From Acanthacorydalis orientalis (lineage: Eukaryota; Arthropoda; Insecta; Megaloptera; Corydalidae): DNA of 64,000 bases. The stretch lies in contig CM068313.1 in the NCBI GenBank assembly GCA_034766995.1, positions 15,138,512 to 15,202,511 on the forward strand, given 5' to 3'. Made by a program: the position numbers and the translations under genes. Below the pieces are notes generated by a model. That model was given only the letters and a program-made list of their open reading frames with translations, was not told where the DNA came from and searched no databases. Each line of letters starts with the position of its first letter. Within the stretch, counting starts at the first letter, position 1. Shown one piece after another: positions 1 through 12,419 of the stretch.

Positions 1-1249
1 ATTCATTTCTACCGCCTCTTCGAAGGATAAAAATAAAATAGAAAAATAAAGAATGAGACATTAAAGATTGATTTGTTGATGAACTTTTTATGTCAGACAA
101 TTCAACTTTAATTGCCCATGAAAATGTCGTTGCATTCAAATGTCGAACGCCTGGCATCGGCGAAAGTTTCAAGAAGCGCAGCATTATTATACACACATAC
201 GACAGTAATATTAAACCCATATAATGTCAATATTCTAAATATATTCGCGAGTGGAAGATACTTTTCATCTTTATATTCGTGTTTTATCTTTTTTATAGAG
301 ACATCAGTCAACTAATTGTCCTAACATAATTTATTGATTGAAATAAAAAATGTGTAATATATTTCCATGGCATTTTATAATGACAACAAAAAATACATAG
401 TATATTTAATAACTTTTAATTAATAAAAACAAATTAACGGCAAAAAGTATTATTAACTACATACGTTGTTTGAAGTATGTACGTCGTTAATTAAAATATA
501 ATAAATACTATTGTTGTTGTGACTACAGTTATATGAACTCATTAATAATTTTATTTTTCAAGACTGGTTCGAAACTAATAATAACGCTTTTTGAATTTCA
601 ATATGTATGATAAATGAGAAACAGAAAGAAAAAAAATGTAATTATGAATATTTTTAATTGAAATCATGTAACTATAAAAAAGCTAATTAAGAAGATAAAA
701 CAGATGATTTATTTCTCAGATTAATAAATTTGAACGTAAGTTTCTGAGAAAGAATATTATTTTTCAGCTTGAACTTAAACTTGACTAAATTATTCTAATA
801 TTGCTTAATTTTGAGATCTTAATATTTTTCTAAATTACATTTAAGTATTCTTTTTCTTAATGGGAGCACTTATTCGTCTAAAATAATTTGATACGGTACA
901 AACAAAGAAAATTTAAAGGTTTTTTAATGACATTTTTTTACAATATGATTAAGTCTTATTTCCACGTGTATAAATTATATCTAGAAAAAAACTTATCACT
1001 GATAATTTGACAGGCATTTGAAATTGACTCTTTTTCATTCGAGTTTCAATTTTATTTTTCATTATATACCATACTTTAATTAAAGAAACTTCTTTTTTAC
1101 ATACGAGTACTAGAACGCTTCACCCACTGCTCGCTGCACTCGTCTACTTATCAATTATAAGCCTGTACTTTTAACCAAGTGAAACAATTAACATATTTTT
1201 AAACTCATTTATCTCTATATAATCGCAGATATATTGCAACTTTTCTGTC
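1..1249. other. A+T-rich non-coding stretch
   Basis: I see no exon, transposase or RNA gene. Two overlapping open frames of about 67 codons on opposite strands lie at 108-315, in the least A+T-rich part. Neither shows a domain or splice signals, so I treat them as chance. The right part carries a short dispersed repeat listed separately. Confidence 0.6.
1114..1162 (+). repeat. Short dispersed repeat, copy 1
   Basis: About 48 bases aligning with 38388-38434 at roughly three quarters identity. Both copies have a C-rich start near GCTTCACCC/GCTTCGCCC and end in the same block TCAATTATAAGC. Both lie 60-90 bases before a long TA array. It may be the end of an unrecognised transposable element; no inverted partner was found. 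Confidence 0.45.
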
Positions 1250-1511
<262 letters not shown>

Positions 1512-2029
1512 TCTATATAAAAAATTATCTTACTAGGAATATACTGGAAAGTACGTGGAAAACTATCAACGATGAATTAACTTCGTGTGTCCAATTCGGT
1601 GTGAGAGTTATAAACATTAATTTCTATACTACACCATTTGTGTTTTAATATATCTCAATGGCTATAGTTAAATAAAATAACTGATCCAAACAATTGCGAA
1701 AAGATCTAGTATTATGATATAGTGACAGAGACAGATTTCACTATATGGTGGATCTACACTTGAGTGACTCGGTCATATATATGACACTAATGTCAGATGA
1801 GTAGTCATATAAGCAAGCCAGTTACATGTAAACGGTATGTCACATGCCTTAAAGTATCATACAACACATGTTTCGAGTTTCCGTTTATTGTCGGTTTTTG
1901 TCAAAAAATACATTTGACACTTCTTAAAATACAATGTATATAGAAAGAAGACATACAACTTTCCATCTAAGCTATTCCTGTTTAATATTCAATAAATATA
2001 TGTATATATGTGTATATACATATATAGAT

Positions 2030-2218
2030 GATTCAACTTAGGCTTCTACACGATGGTATTAAGTAAAAATTAAAAAAAATCATATTATTCTCCATTTAGT
2101 ATTTTAGTTCAATGATATTTGAGTATTGAATTGAACTAAAATACTAAATAAAAATAATATGACTTTTCTTCATCGCTGCGCCTCCTTTTAATACTTCCAT
2201 GTGGAATCCTAAATTTCA

Positions 2219-2220
<2 letters not shown>
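2030..2220. mobile_element. Fold-back MITE, copy 1
   Basis: A palindromic element of about 190 bases. The left arm starts ATTCAACTTAGGCTTC and the reverse complement of the right arm starts ATGAAATTTAGGATTCC. The arms pair almost to the centre, where the block TTTAGTATTTTAGTTCAA occurs in inverted orientation on both sides of a short spacer. It has no coding capacity. The left edge abuts a TA-rich tract and the right edge abuts the (TA)n array at 2222, so TA-rich targets are likely. A second copy lies at 51167-51367. Confidence 0.8.

Positions 2221-2221
<1 letters not shown>

Positions 2222-2268
<47 letters not shown>
2222..2268. repeat. (TA)n microsatellite
   Basis: Uninterrupted TA repeat directly abutting the right end of the fold-back MITE. 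Confidence 0.97.
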
Positions 2269-2271
<3 letters not shown>

Positions 2272-3520
2272 ACAAATATTTAATGTAAGAATAGATATTA
2301 TTGAGAATTAAAATTGAAACTAAAAATACTGTTGACTATTGAAAAACAAACTGAACCAATATAACTTTTCTGGGTACACTTATTAATACATGCTTTTAAA
2401 AATAATAGTCATAATACTCTTCATAATAATAATCAATGTTTCAAAGAACTAAATCCTAGGAATGAAATTAAGGAAAGTAAGAGGAAAATTTTAAAAATAA
2501 TTCAATTTTATTATTAATTAAATTTAAATTATTAAAAAAATCAATAACAAACTCTAGAATAAAATTGACATATTCTTAAATTAAATATATTTGTATCAAA
2601 TATAAGTTACTGTTATATTATTAAATTAGAAATTGGTATCATTATATGTTTTCGAGTTAAGATACAATTAATCATCATCCACCAAATCCAACTAATATTA
2701 TATTAAAAAATATGGAAAAAATTTGTGAATTTCTTTTTATTAAAATTATAAAATGATTTATTATTTCCATAAATCAGTTATTTAATCTAAATATCGTCAC
2801 AATATACGTTCAGACATCGAATCACTATTAATGTTTTTCATATATTTTGATTTGAAAATAATTATAATGTTCAAAATATAATTTAGTTATCTAAAAAGAA
2901 TAGCTTATTTATAATATAAAATTCATATTTATGTTATTACTTTTATAACGTTATTTGTTGGATATTCCATAGTAATTATTAAAGTTTTAGTAATTGTGTT
3001 GTCAGTTAAAAGCAAAGTCTCTCTTTTAAAATATTCTATTAGGTAAAATATTTTTTTGTTCTGTTATTCTACTAGTATTCGTTTACGTTTGATAAAAAAA
3101 GTAATATTTTTTTATTATATGTTGTTCTTTTGATACTTAAAGTAATAAAAATATATTAGAGTTTTTATAAAAAGAAATAATGAATTCTAAGTATGTACTG
3201 GTTGAAACATACGGAAGTATTATACAGATATTTAGTTGTAAGTTGAAATGCTTTTGAAGTCAAGAAACAAAACAGTTTTGAATGAATATTTTTTTTTTGT
3301 TATTCGTGCTGTAAACACAACATATAACAATAAAGAATAGAATGAGTTCGTGATATTTTTCCACGGTAAATATTTAAAAATCGCTACATTAAAAAATAAT
3401 GTTAGAATAAGGTCAGAATACTAAAAAAAGAACATTAGCTTTTGTTACGATCTCTAATAAATGCACGGCCTAGAGCACATGTGACCATTCATTACATACC
3501 ACAACTCATACTTTACAACA
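2269..3520. other. A+T-rich non-coding stretch
   Basis: I see no gene, transposase remnant or clear repeat. The stretch 3530-3840 to its right is less A+T-rich and lies immediately downstream (minus-strand sense) of the signal-peptide exon, so it is probably the start of that gene's intron. Confidence 0.6.
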
Positions 3521-3843
3521 TAGATTATTTCAATGAATTTGTCCGAGCTACGTCTGGATTGTAATACGTGTAATACGAAAAGTCATCAACGAAATGCGTA
3601 CAGAGGAAAAAACCCTCACGGACTAAGTACGTTCGCTCGACATAAAAAAATACATATATATACACACACACACATTCAAACCACACATGTATACGCAACA
3701 ACACTATCTGGTTCGGAAGAGCAGAGGCCAGACGTGAAGAAAACGAGACGCAGATGTACAACAACAAACACGTCCCGCGAGAACTCAATTTTCATTAAAG
3801 TAACAAAAGGGGACGATGGAACGCCATTGTTCTACACACTTAC

Positions 3844-3987
3844 CTTAATATGAGCTGCGTACGTTGATGGTAAAAGAAAAACCAGCACTAACAGGAATCC
3901 CGCTGTCATTATTGTTGTCGGTATACCGAGGCTACGAATGGTACGCGAGTTCGACGCCCGCATAGCCATCCCACTGTTGCCCCTCAT
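3844..3987 (-). CDS. Splice-bounded exon encoding a signal peptide or signal anchor
   Basis: This is the best host coding exon in the window. On the minus strand an acceptor, CATTCGTTTCAG, is followed at once by ATGAGGGGC. The exon runs exactly 48 codons with no stop and ends at a consensus donor, AAG then GTAAGTGTG, leaving phase 0. The peptide has a polar, arginine-rich start of about 25 residues, then the hydrophobic core TAGFLLVLVFLLP and a small-residue STYAA stretch typical of signal peptidase sites, ending AHIK. In-frame methionines at positions 1, 7, 9 and 27 are possible starts. A secreted or membrane protein with a separate signal-peptide exon is inferred. The next exon was not found between 1 and 3843, so the following intron probably leaves the window. 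The protein family is not recognised. A chance match of splice sites and hydrophobicity is possible but unlikely, because the exon is much less A+T-rich than its surroundings. Confidence 0.62.
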
Positions 3988-4086
3988 CTGAAACGAATGA
4001 TATAAATAAGTTTTCTTGTTATAAAGTACATGCTGTTTATGTTTCGAGTAATTCGTATGGTTTATTGCTGTAACAAAATAATTATG

Positions 4087-4089
<3 letters not shown>

Positions 4090-4144
<55 letters not shown>
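4090..4144. repeat. (TA)n microsatellite
   Basis: Clean TA repeat about 100 bases upstream (minus-strand sense) of the signal-peptide exon, inside the presumed preceding intron. Confidence 0.97.
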
Positions 4145-4147
<3 letters not shown>

Positions 4148-4529
4148 GCTTTGAAATTATTCAATTTTGTTTTTTGTAAATTGTATAAAGCCTAAAATTG
4201 AAAACCGATACTTTTAATATAAATTATATAAAAGAAGCATTTTTTTTTTATAATAAATAGTAATAATTGTCCTAAATCAATATTTGTTAAAAAAGAATGT
4301 TGGAATGAAATATAAATTCCAATGCAGAGAGAACCAAAGAAAATAAACACAGAAATATTGTTATAAATAAAAATGATATTTTTTATAAAATAAATTCTCG
4401 TATAAGAATTATCACTAAACTGAATACTTTGTATTTCGTTTAGTTCTTTTTTAAATTCTATTTTTTTTAATATTTATCCGAAACTAAAAAGTGGAAGGAG
4501 TTTATTTTCTCGATAGAAATAATTTAAAT

Positions 4530-4759
4530 CGGTGATGTCAAACTCATATATGAACATGGGCCGCCAAATTCAGTTTAAGAGATTCTGCGGACCGCATACA
4601 AAAAATAGAGAAACTTGTAAATTATTTCACTAAAACTATAGTATTACAAACTATAGATTTATTGTACAAAAACTATTTATCTTGACATATTATTAACAAA
4701 TATTTTTTATTTATATACAAAAGTTTATCATCTTACTCAGCATATATAATATTTTACAT
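4530..4759. repeat. hAT terminal fragment plus shared flanking repeat
   Basis: Bases 4530-4605 repeat the first about 75 bases of the hAT element that starts at 4760 (GATGTCAAACTCATATATGA in both). They form a second, partial terminus in the same direction. Bases 4607-4759 align closely with 41085-41234, the left flank of the other hAT copy. The flank therefore belongs to an older repeat into which the hAT inserted before the two loci separated. Confidence 0.7.
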
Positions 4760-5708
4760 CAGTGGTGTCAAACTCATATATGAACACGGACGACCAACTT
4801 CAGTTTAAGAGAGCCTGCAGGCACAGACAAAAAGCCATGAAAAAATAAATTTTCGAGCGAAAAAAGGTATTTTGTTTATATTTGAAAATAACTCGTTTAA
4901 AATTTTCTTTTTTTTCTTTAATGAATTTATGAAAATAATAAAAATACATTAATTTTAGGTATTATCAAATGTTACAACAAAATTTTAAATTAGAAAAATT
5001 AAAAAATATAATATTTTTACTAGAAACTTGGTATCTTATGGTAGAAACTATTTTATCAATATCGGATGTAATTTTTTATGATTATGATATTTTTACTATA
5101 CATGTTAATGTTCATTTGTAAATCTGGAACTATGTGAAGTTATATTAGTTTTTAAAAGTGAAAAATAATTGTTCACATAGGTATATACTATCAATCATTG
5201 CCAAGATTCTTACTGCAAACATATTACATACGCATTTCAATAAAATGTTCTAGCAAATACAATTAAAAATCTGGAGTAGCAACTTCATTATACTTTTCTT
5301 TTAGTACCGTGTTGCACTGAATTTCAAACAGTTCCATTTGGATGTTAATTTTTGATTCTTCGGTGTTAAAAGAAAACGGATCACTAAATAGTAAAAAAAT
5401 CATTTTCACATGCCTTGAATCCTTCAAATCGATTTTCAAATTCAAATAATACTTCTTGAATATTTGAAGCATATTTGCTAAAATCACAACCCTAATATAA
5501 TTCCTAATAATTATTGCAAGTAGGAAAATGAACTTAATCGGAATTGACCATAAAACGGTGTTCCCTACAATATACTTCTATAATTTGCAATGTTTTAAAA
5601 TTTTATATTTTTTCAAATTCCATTTTTTTATTTCAATAAAATCAACTTCAAGCTTTGAGTCGTGAGCTGCAATTTAGAATCTTGCAGGTCGCATGTTTGA
5701 CACCACTT
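4760..5708 (-). mobile_element. hAT-superfamily transposon relic, copy 1
   Basis: Terminal inverted repeats are CAGTGGTGTCAAAC at the left and AAGTGGTGTCAAAC (reverse complement) at the right. On the minus strand an intact stretch at 5263-5487 contains LLFSDPFSFNTEESKINIQM and IQCNTVLKEKYNEVATPDF. After a stop and a frameshift it continues with VRILAMIDSIYLCEQLFF. This order (internal segment, then the YLCEQLFS-type dimerisation motif) matches the C-terminal part of GTF2IRD2/SCAND3-like hAT transposases. The N-terminal half is missing and stops and frameshifts are present, so it is inactive. No matching 8-bp target duplication is seen at the right edge. Confidence 0.8.
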
Positions 5709-7360
5709 AATTCAAATAATATAATTGTTAACAGATAATTTATTTACAGATAATATTTAATACATGTAACAAAAAAATAAGAAATTATTTAAATAGAAAA
5801 AATCAATCAGTGTATTGAGATATTAATTATTCAATTATGAATTAATATTAACAATCTTATGATATATTGTTTATTAAGATTTCGACTATCTTTACTATGA
5901 AGATGATTAATGGGATTCATTTCTGAGAACGTTATGAAATAACTTATATATGAAAAAAATATATCAATAAGATACAATTCATGGAACAATCGTATATCCC
6001 GTCACAAGAATAAATCACGAAATGAAATATTTTATAACAAAGAAGCACGAACATACCGATATTTATGTATTCGATCGAATAACTAAAATACTTCGACATT
6101 GTAGACGAAACCTCCACGGGACCCTCCTCATAGTTTATAAACATGAAAATATATCAAAGTAGTTTCGCCGGTGAAGTTTAAAGCAATTTAAAAGCGATAC
6201 GGCGCGGTGTCGTAAACTGTTCATTCAACACATAAAAGTAGAGAAAACAGCGTCTACTGAAGCATGAATCATATTACAGTACGGCCATATGATTTATCTG
6301 CTCCATTGGCCTGTAATACAATCATACGTTTCGTTACTCCTTTACCCCTTTATTGCATTTAAAGAAAATCGTTACCGCGTCCACTACGGTGACTGTTTAT
6401 ACCGATAATTTAGAATTGGGGTCGATTTGGACAGACTGGACTGATAACTCGTTTCAATCAATTCGTACTGGATATCGTTATCATCAACGTTTATCGACTC
6501 ATTGATCTTTCCGAATCGTTTCGTCAGCTAAATCTATTCCAACGTAACTCTACCAAATCATATTTGTAGCAAAGAAAGTATTACAATGAAAATTAAGTTT
6601 TAGTATTTTAGATAAGTAAATTTTATCGAGTAAAAGTTAAAAGCTAAACTTAAATATAATGATGAAAATTTTAAATCAAAAATAATGATTTCTGTTTCAT
6701 ACGCATTAAATATTCAAACGATCGGAATGCTTTTTTTTAAAAAAAAGAGATTTTAATAACCATTAAGTTATATCTGGAAAAAATACGCAAATACAGAACC
6801 TTTGATAAAACATCTCTTTGATTTTTCGGTTCGTATTCGAATATCGAAGGGTAACGGCAATTAATACGAACAGAGATCCTCCTGCAGATTAAATTACCTT
6901 AACTGTACGGCTCGTCCATCTTTTTAATACGCATGTTTTTTTTTTCAAAAAGAGAAAAATTCCGTACGTTCGACACAACTCGCTCAGAACTTTATTATAT
7001 AGATTACTACGGAAAGTTTTCATCGCTCCATTACGCAGTCATCAGCTTGAAAATTATGAACTGGTGAAATAAAATCCGGCCGAACTTATTTACGGATGAC
7101 TTTGAAACGATCGCGTGTTCGGTTGAATCGGAGCCAAACGGTAGCACAAAACGCACATTAAGTGAAGTGGAGTCGACGAATCGGTTGACCATTCTCTTCT
7201 CACAATCACTCGGCCGATGATGAAAGTTGTTGTCGATGAAGCGAAGAAATGAAATTTCCACAAAACATCAAAGATTGTTTTGTTTGTTCGAACAACTCCG
7301 ATGCCGCAGTGCTTGTTTATAAGTGGCTCGGGCGATATACTTCTCGGTCGGTTCACTCTT
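5709..7360. other. Non-coding stretch with a GC-richer island
   Basis: Bases 5709-6150 are plain A+T-rich DNA. From about 6160 to 6560 and again from 7020 to 7360 the sequence is clearly less A+T-rich and has no recognisable repeat. Two minus-strand frames of 76 and 88 codons overlap at 7031-7356, but neither has a domain or splice signals. I read the islands as candidate conserved regulatory DNA or untranslated exon. Confidence 0.4.
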
Positions 7361-8147
7361 AAGCTTTCTTTTTTTTACTATTTACTCGAACCGCACAACG
7401 CTAATAACTTTTTCTGTTGTTTTCTTTATATAAAATGTGATTTGTGTGGTTTAAACTATAAACACGAGGGCTACGAACTTTTTAAACAAATATCATTATT
7501 TATTTGCACGTAATGTTTAAGAGTCTAAATGTGTATTCTGCACACAATAAGCACTAACACGTTTACAGTCTGATAACTTTTGTCTAATATATCAGAGGTT
7601 TAAATGCAATTTTGTATCATCTGTATGCTTTTAGTAAAGAACTATTTTCCCTCTAGAGAAAAATCTTTGAATAAATATCGACTGTTATACTACTGTAAAA
7701 TAAGTCAAGTAAAAGAAATGGATGAAAATATTACAATAAAAAATATCTTTCGTTACCTCTCAAAAGTCAATTTTGAAGATGGTTTAACAATTAATGGTTT
7801 AATAATATCTTAATAATTTTAAATTTCATTACTATTTTTACAATTGAAAATTGTATCAAAAATATTTACTGTTTCGTTGAAAGTTTCTCTTGGAGACTAA
7901 TGAGTTAGAGATAAAAATAGAAAAATAAATCATTGCAAATGAAACATAAGTACAGCTGAATCACTATAATCGCGTATTTAACCCAAATTCAACTTGTCAA
8001 ATTTGATTCAAAATGTCTATAAATCATAACCACCCATTCCTTCCTTTTATTGTCAATGCACACATATTTAAATTTAAAAATAGATCTGAATATGCATATC
8101 AGAATACAAATATTGATTGAATCTGAAAATATTCGCTATTTTGGTAG

Positions 8148-8148
<1 letters not shown>

Positions 8149-8191
<43 letters not shown>

Positions 8192-8221
8192 GTATATATA
8201 TGTATATGTATGTATGTATAA
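8149..8221. repeat. (TA)n microsatellite with TGTA variants
   Basis: TA repeat that degrades at its right end into TGTATATA and TGTATGTA units. Confidence 0.95.
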
Positions 8222-8512
8222 TTGTGTGTTTTAAGGTACTTTAGCTACTTATTTATGAAAATCTTTAATTCACAAATCAAAATAACAAATTCGGTTGTTT
8301 AATTTTAATAAACAGTAAATATATCAAAAATACGAATAAAATCATTTCGCTGAATAATTTATAAGGCTGAACTCAAATTTGTAACGCATTTTATTAAAAA
8401 ACACAAACACACACATATTGCGTGTTTGACTTTCATTTAAATATAATATGCTTGAAAACATTTTAACAATTTATTACAAAATTATTTATATTTAAATAAA
8501 CATACACACGCG

Positions 8513-8513
8513 C

Positions 8514-8546
<33 letters not shown>
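8513..8546. repeat. (TA)n microsatellite
   Basis: Short TA repeat preceded by a CACACGCG purine-pyrimidine run. Confidence 0.92.
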
Positions 8547-9150
8547 AAGTGCATACACACATTACTTTATTCCTATCAGTACATAAATAATCATCTATAT
8601 TTCAATAATCACATGGAAATAAAATTCGTTAAGCAAGTAAAACATTTACAAAATTTAAAAAGGACATTAAAGTTATTTATTGGTAACTACAATATTATAA
8701 ACTAACAACAGTGTTAAAAAAAGTGATTTATTATATTGATTGAAATATTGAAATGTATTTCTTAATTCGGTTTAGTCGAATTTTTAAACTTTTTTCATTT
8801 CCTATGAAAATAAAAAAAATTTTCTCAAATGCCCTTTTATGACATATTAACCTCTCTTCATAACACGGTATTTTCTAGTTTTTATAAATTATAACCGAAA
8901 GATTTGTGAGATATCAATCATGTAAAATTTTTAATCTCAGTCACATAAAACAACGGATTTATTACAAAATATAAATTATAACCGAAAAGTCTTACAAAGA
9001 AACACTTTAAAAAGCTAATACATACTTTTCGATTTTATATTATAACATATTGCACAAAATGGCGGTCAAATTTAACGTAATAATGTTTCCAACAACAAGA
9101 AAAGAAAAGAAATATAAGCTGTTTCGCATTAGTTCCCATAAGACGACTAC

Positions 9151-9156
<6 letters not shown>

Positions 9157-9204
<48 letters not shown>
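9157..9204. repeat. (TA)n microsatellite
   Basis: Clean TA repeat; the overlapping frames on both strands are repeat artefacts. Confidence 0.96.
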
Positions 9205-9207
<3 letters not shown>

Positions 9208-9321
9208 CAGTACACAAATATTTGTGTGTGGTTTTATAAAACAGAATTTAATTTATTGAACAGATTGTGCTCAAAAACTTTTCTACATTTCGTACACTGT
9301 GCAAAACGTTTTCTGTTCATG

Positions 9322-9323
<2 letters not shown>

Positions 9324-9362
<39 letters not shown>
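9324..9362. repeat. (TA)n microsatellite
   Basis: Clean TA repeat 120 bases from the previous one. Confidence 0.96.
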
Positions 9363-9365
<3 letters not shown>

Positions 9366-9747
9366 GCACAATATGGCCTTATATTTTCACACCAGACATT
9401 GTACCGCACGTACATACTTTATATAGATTTAGACAACGAACATATTGGATAAAAATGTCACACGAGTTTTGTTGACATGAGTATTAAGGAAGATATGAAT
9501 TCTGTATATTCTAGAAACAAAATAAAATCATGTAAGATTTCTATGTCAAACTGATATGTCGGCTAAAATAATATATCCTAAATATATGCATACATATATT
9601 CGTGTATAAATACTAAAAAATATAAATTTATTTCACTAACAGTTAATAAACTATTTCAACATAAAAATAAAATAAGAAGATTGCTAGTATTACTAGAAAT
9701 TAATGAATTAACACTGACATTTATTTAGAAATGTATTTTCATTTTGT

Positions 9748-9988
9748 TTAACCCTTTGCACTTGGAGATTCTTTTCACCTCACGTGCCAGTAACTCGAAC
9801 ATATTTTTTTATCAAAATAGCAAGTAACAATTTCAAATAGAATGATATAGCATTGTAAATAATTTCTTTATTCAAATGAAACTTCAAAAATATATCTACT
9901 AATTTTTGTTTTATTAAAAAAAATAATAATGTTATTTTTTTGATTTTAGATATCCCCTCAAAGAGGACAGTTGAGTGGAAAATGTTAA
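9748..9988. mobile_element. TTAA-flanked MITE-like element (piggyBac type)
   Basis: The left end reads TTAACCCTTTGCACTTGGAG, the pattern of piggyBac-type termini. The right end, read in reverse, is TTAACATTTTCCACTCAAC. Both ends carry TTAA, the piggyBac target duplication, 237 bases apart. There is no coding sequence between them. The right terminus matches only loosely, so the boundary is tentative. Confidence 0.5.
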
Positions 9989-10403
9989 TAATATAATATT
10001 TTTTTAAGAATTCTGTTTATTTTTGTTCATTAAAATAACAATCTATGAGTGAAATGTTATCATTATTCGATTTTATTGATTTAATAGAAAAATATTATAT
10101 ACAGTTCATAAAAAAAAACACCGTTCGTATATCTGATGATGATTAAGTCAACTCTTCACATAGCTAAAAGAAATAATATTAACTCCTTTATAACAAGATT
10201 TAAATATCGAAATAAATCTATCTTGCTACTATAATTCCTTCTCGACTCAAAAAGTTCAAAAGTCTTTTATATAAGAGTCTTTATAGATTATACTCCTATA
10301 TATTAACTTTTACTTTAACGATTTCCATTCCTTTTAAAAATAAGATAGTTTATTAATAAATTTAAATCCCAGACCTATATTTTTATATATTGTATATATT
10401 TAT

Positions 10404-10446
<43 letters not shown>

Positions 10447-12230
10447 AACTTACAAAAAAATGTTACTAATATATAAAAATGTATTTTATGTTATATTTTT
10501 TGTAAATATATTTGCCTTTTCCTAAATATAAATAAAATTCATAGTAGATTTGAAAAATTGTTGTCTTAATGATATTTTATATACATATATATATATAACA
10601 ACAATTATATTTGTCTTCTCTGTTATTTATTATTAAGACAGACTGTTTTATAACAAAACAACAATATAAATTTAAAAACATGAAGATTCGTCTCAGATGT
10701 TCAATTATTCTTTTTTGTGAAGGAATGCTGGCTCAATTCTATGTAAAATTATTATTTTCTTATTACAAGTATATGAATGAAGTAATTTTTTCTCAGTATA
10801 ATTTATGAATTTCATCATTTTGTATTCTATAAAAAAATAAAGAAATATTATTATTTTACAGGAAAAAAAATCAACCGTTTTGCATTAATTTGAAAACATC
10901 TCTGAATGAAAATACTTGAAACAGAGTAAAATATTCTAAAAAGCTATCTATATATTTTAATGTTAAAAAAGAAAACAATTAGCAATTTAAACAAAGACGA
11001 TGTACTCTGTACTATTTTGAGGCTGTTTATGTTATACACGGAACCAATTTTGAGTCTTTCTATAATTATAGTTTTTGGAACAGACATGCCAAACTCTGTT
11101 GTTAAATCATGAATATTTTTTCAATTTAGTTAAATGAATATTTTTTCGTAATTTTAATGATGTTTAAATTTTTTTTAATTTTATATACTTAATGCATAAA
11201 CTGATCATCGAAACAGTATAATAAAAATTCACACAACTGAAAAAATATTGATTTTTTGCCAAAATGCCATAACATGTGAATGTTTAAAAATCTAATTAAT
11301 TCCATTATCATATTATAAAAACAGATGTACATCTGTAGATTTCATTCTAAATCAAATCTGAAATAAACGCTTATCATTGCATGAAACACATAATTAAACA
11401 CTTAAAACTAAATAATCTATACTTTTAATTAATTTCAAATAATTTTAAGTAAGCACCACTTTTTGTTAAAATGAAGTTCCAATTTTTACATTTTCTCAAA
11501 GTCTATTCTAACTTTAATTAAGAGAAAATTCCCTTTTATTAGGGTGAATTTCTCGGTTTGTGAACATTTTTCGTTGTCGTGATAGTTAATTTGCAATAAC
11601 TCGTGCAGAAGCTTTCCCTCTCATATAAGTGGAAATAGACTGTGCCCTTTATTACATGTAATACTAAAACATAAAAACTATCCTACGAGAAAAATTAATG
11701 AAGATAATGTTTATTACAATATATTTTAAGGAAAAATAATATTCATGCATTCATTTTTACACAAGCCATTCAGAATTTATGAAAGTTAATTGAAGCAAAC
11801 GATTATAATTTTTATCTAGTTTATTGAATGTTTTATAAAATCTAACACAATATTTAAATAGAAACAATATTAAGCCCCACACTCTAGGTGTTTAGTTACT
11901 TAAATATTCCTAGTTTTTATTTCTCTCTATAATTAAAAATCAGTCCCGTGCACAATTTTTAGAAAACGTTTTGATTGGTTGAAATCAGTCACATGTATGT
12001 AGATCTCTCACAGTGTACAACTAAAAAGGGGATACGATTTCAGTGTAAAACTGATAAGAAATTTACACAAATTATTCTATTCACTGAAGCTTTAGAGTAG
12101 AAAAGTTGTTACACATTTTAACAATATATTTTTTTGTTAATTTTTATAAAATTTCCCAATAAAAATTTTACAACTTACATTTCATGCAGATTATTTGTGC
12201 GTAGTATTTGTTAATTTTTGTTATTTGTTA
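9989..12230. other. A+T-rich non-coding stretch
   Basis: It contains a (TA)n array at 10411-10441 and otherwise nothing recognisable. The plus-strand frame at 10611-10808 has no domain. Confidence 0.6.
10411..10441. repeat. (TA)n microsatellite
   Basis: Short TA repeat preceded by imperfect TATATTTATT units. Confidence 0.92.
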
Positions 12231-12231
12231 G

Positions 12232-12332
12232 GGGAGAGTGAGAGTCAGCGAGCGAGGAACGAAGGACTCCCAGAGGCCAGCGATCAGAGAACCCCCTGAT
12301 CATTTCGATTTGAAATTTCAAGAATTTTGCAG
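12232..12332 (+). CDS. Candidate internal exon, product not recognised
   Basis: An acceptor-like T-rich run ending TTATTTGTTAG is followed by 101 bases of clearly higher GC content, which end TTTTGCAG before the donor GTAAAC. Of the three plus frames only the first is open throughout. It encodes about 33 residues starting GRVRVSERGTKDSQ and ending PDHFDLKFQEFC. The other two frames hit stops at the third codon and near codon 22. Minus-strand splice signals are absent. The 101-base length would shift phase, as is common for internal exons. It lies on the opposite strand from the exon at 3844-3987, so it would belong to another gene, or it may be an untranslated exon. The family is not recognised. 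Confidence 0.42.
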
Positions 12333-12373
12333 GTAAACAAATAGTATGAAATTATGTATATATTTTTATATTT

Positions 12374-12394
12374 GTATATATATATATATATATA
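12374..12394. repeat. Short (TA)n microsatellite
   Basis: About ten TA units 40 bases beyond the candidate donor site. Confidence 0.9.
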
Positions 12395-12419
12395 ATGTCT
12401 CATAATCGAAAGGGTTTTA

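Larger units (their letters stand above)
7361..9747. other. A+T-rich non-coding stretch with TA arrays
   Basis: Apart from the microsatellites listed separately I see nothing. The plus-strand frame of 69 codons at 7604-7813 has no domain and normal local base composition. Confidence 0.6.

Noticed and set aside
3533..3853. Plus-strand ORF of 106 codons
   Set aside because: It overlaps the end of the splice-bounded minus-strand exon, has low-complexity THTHIQT content and no domain or splice signals.
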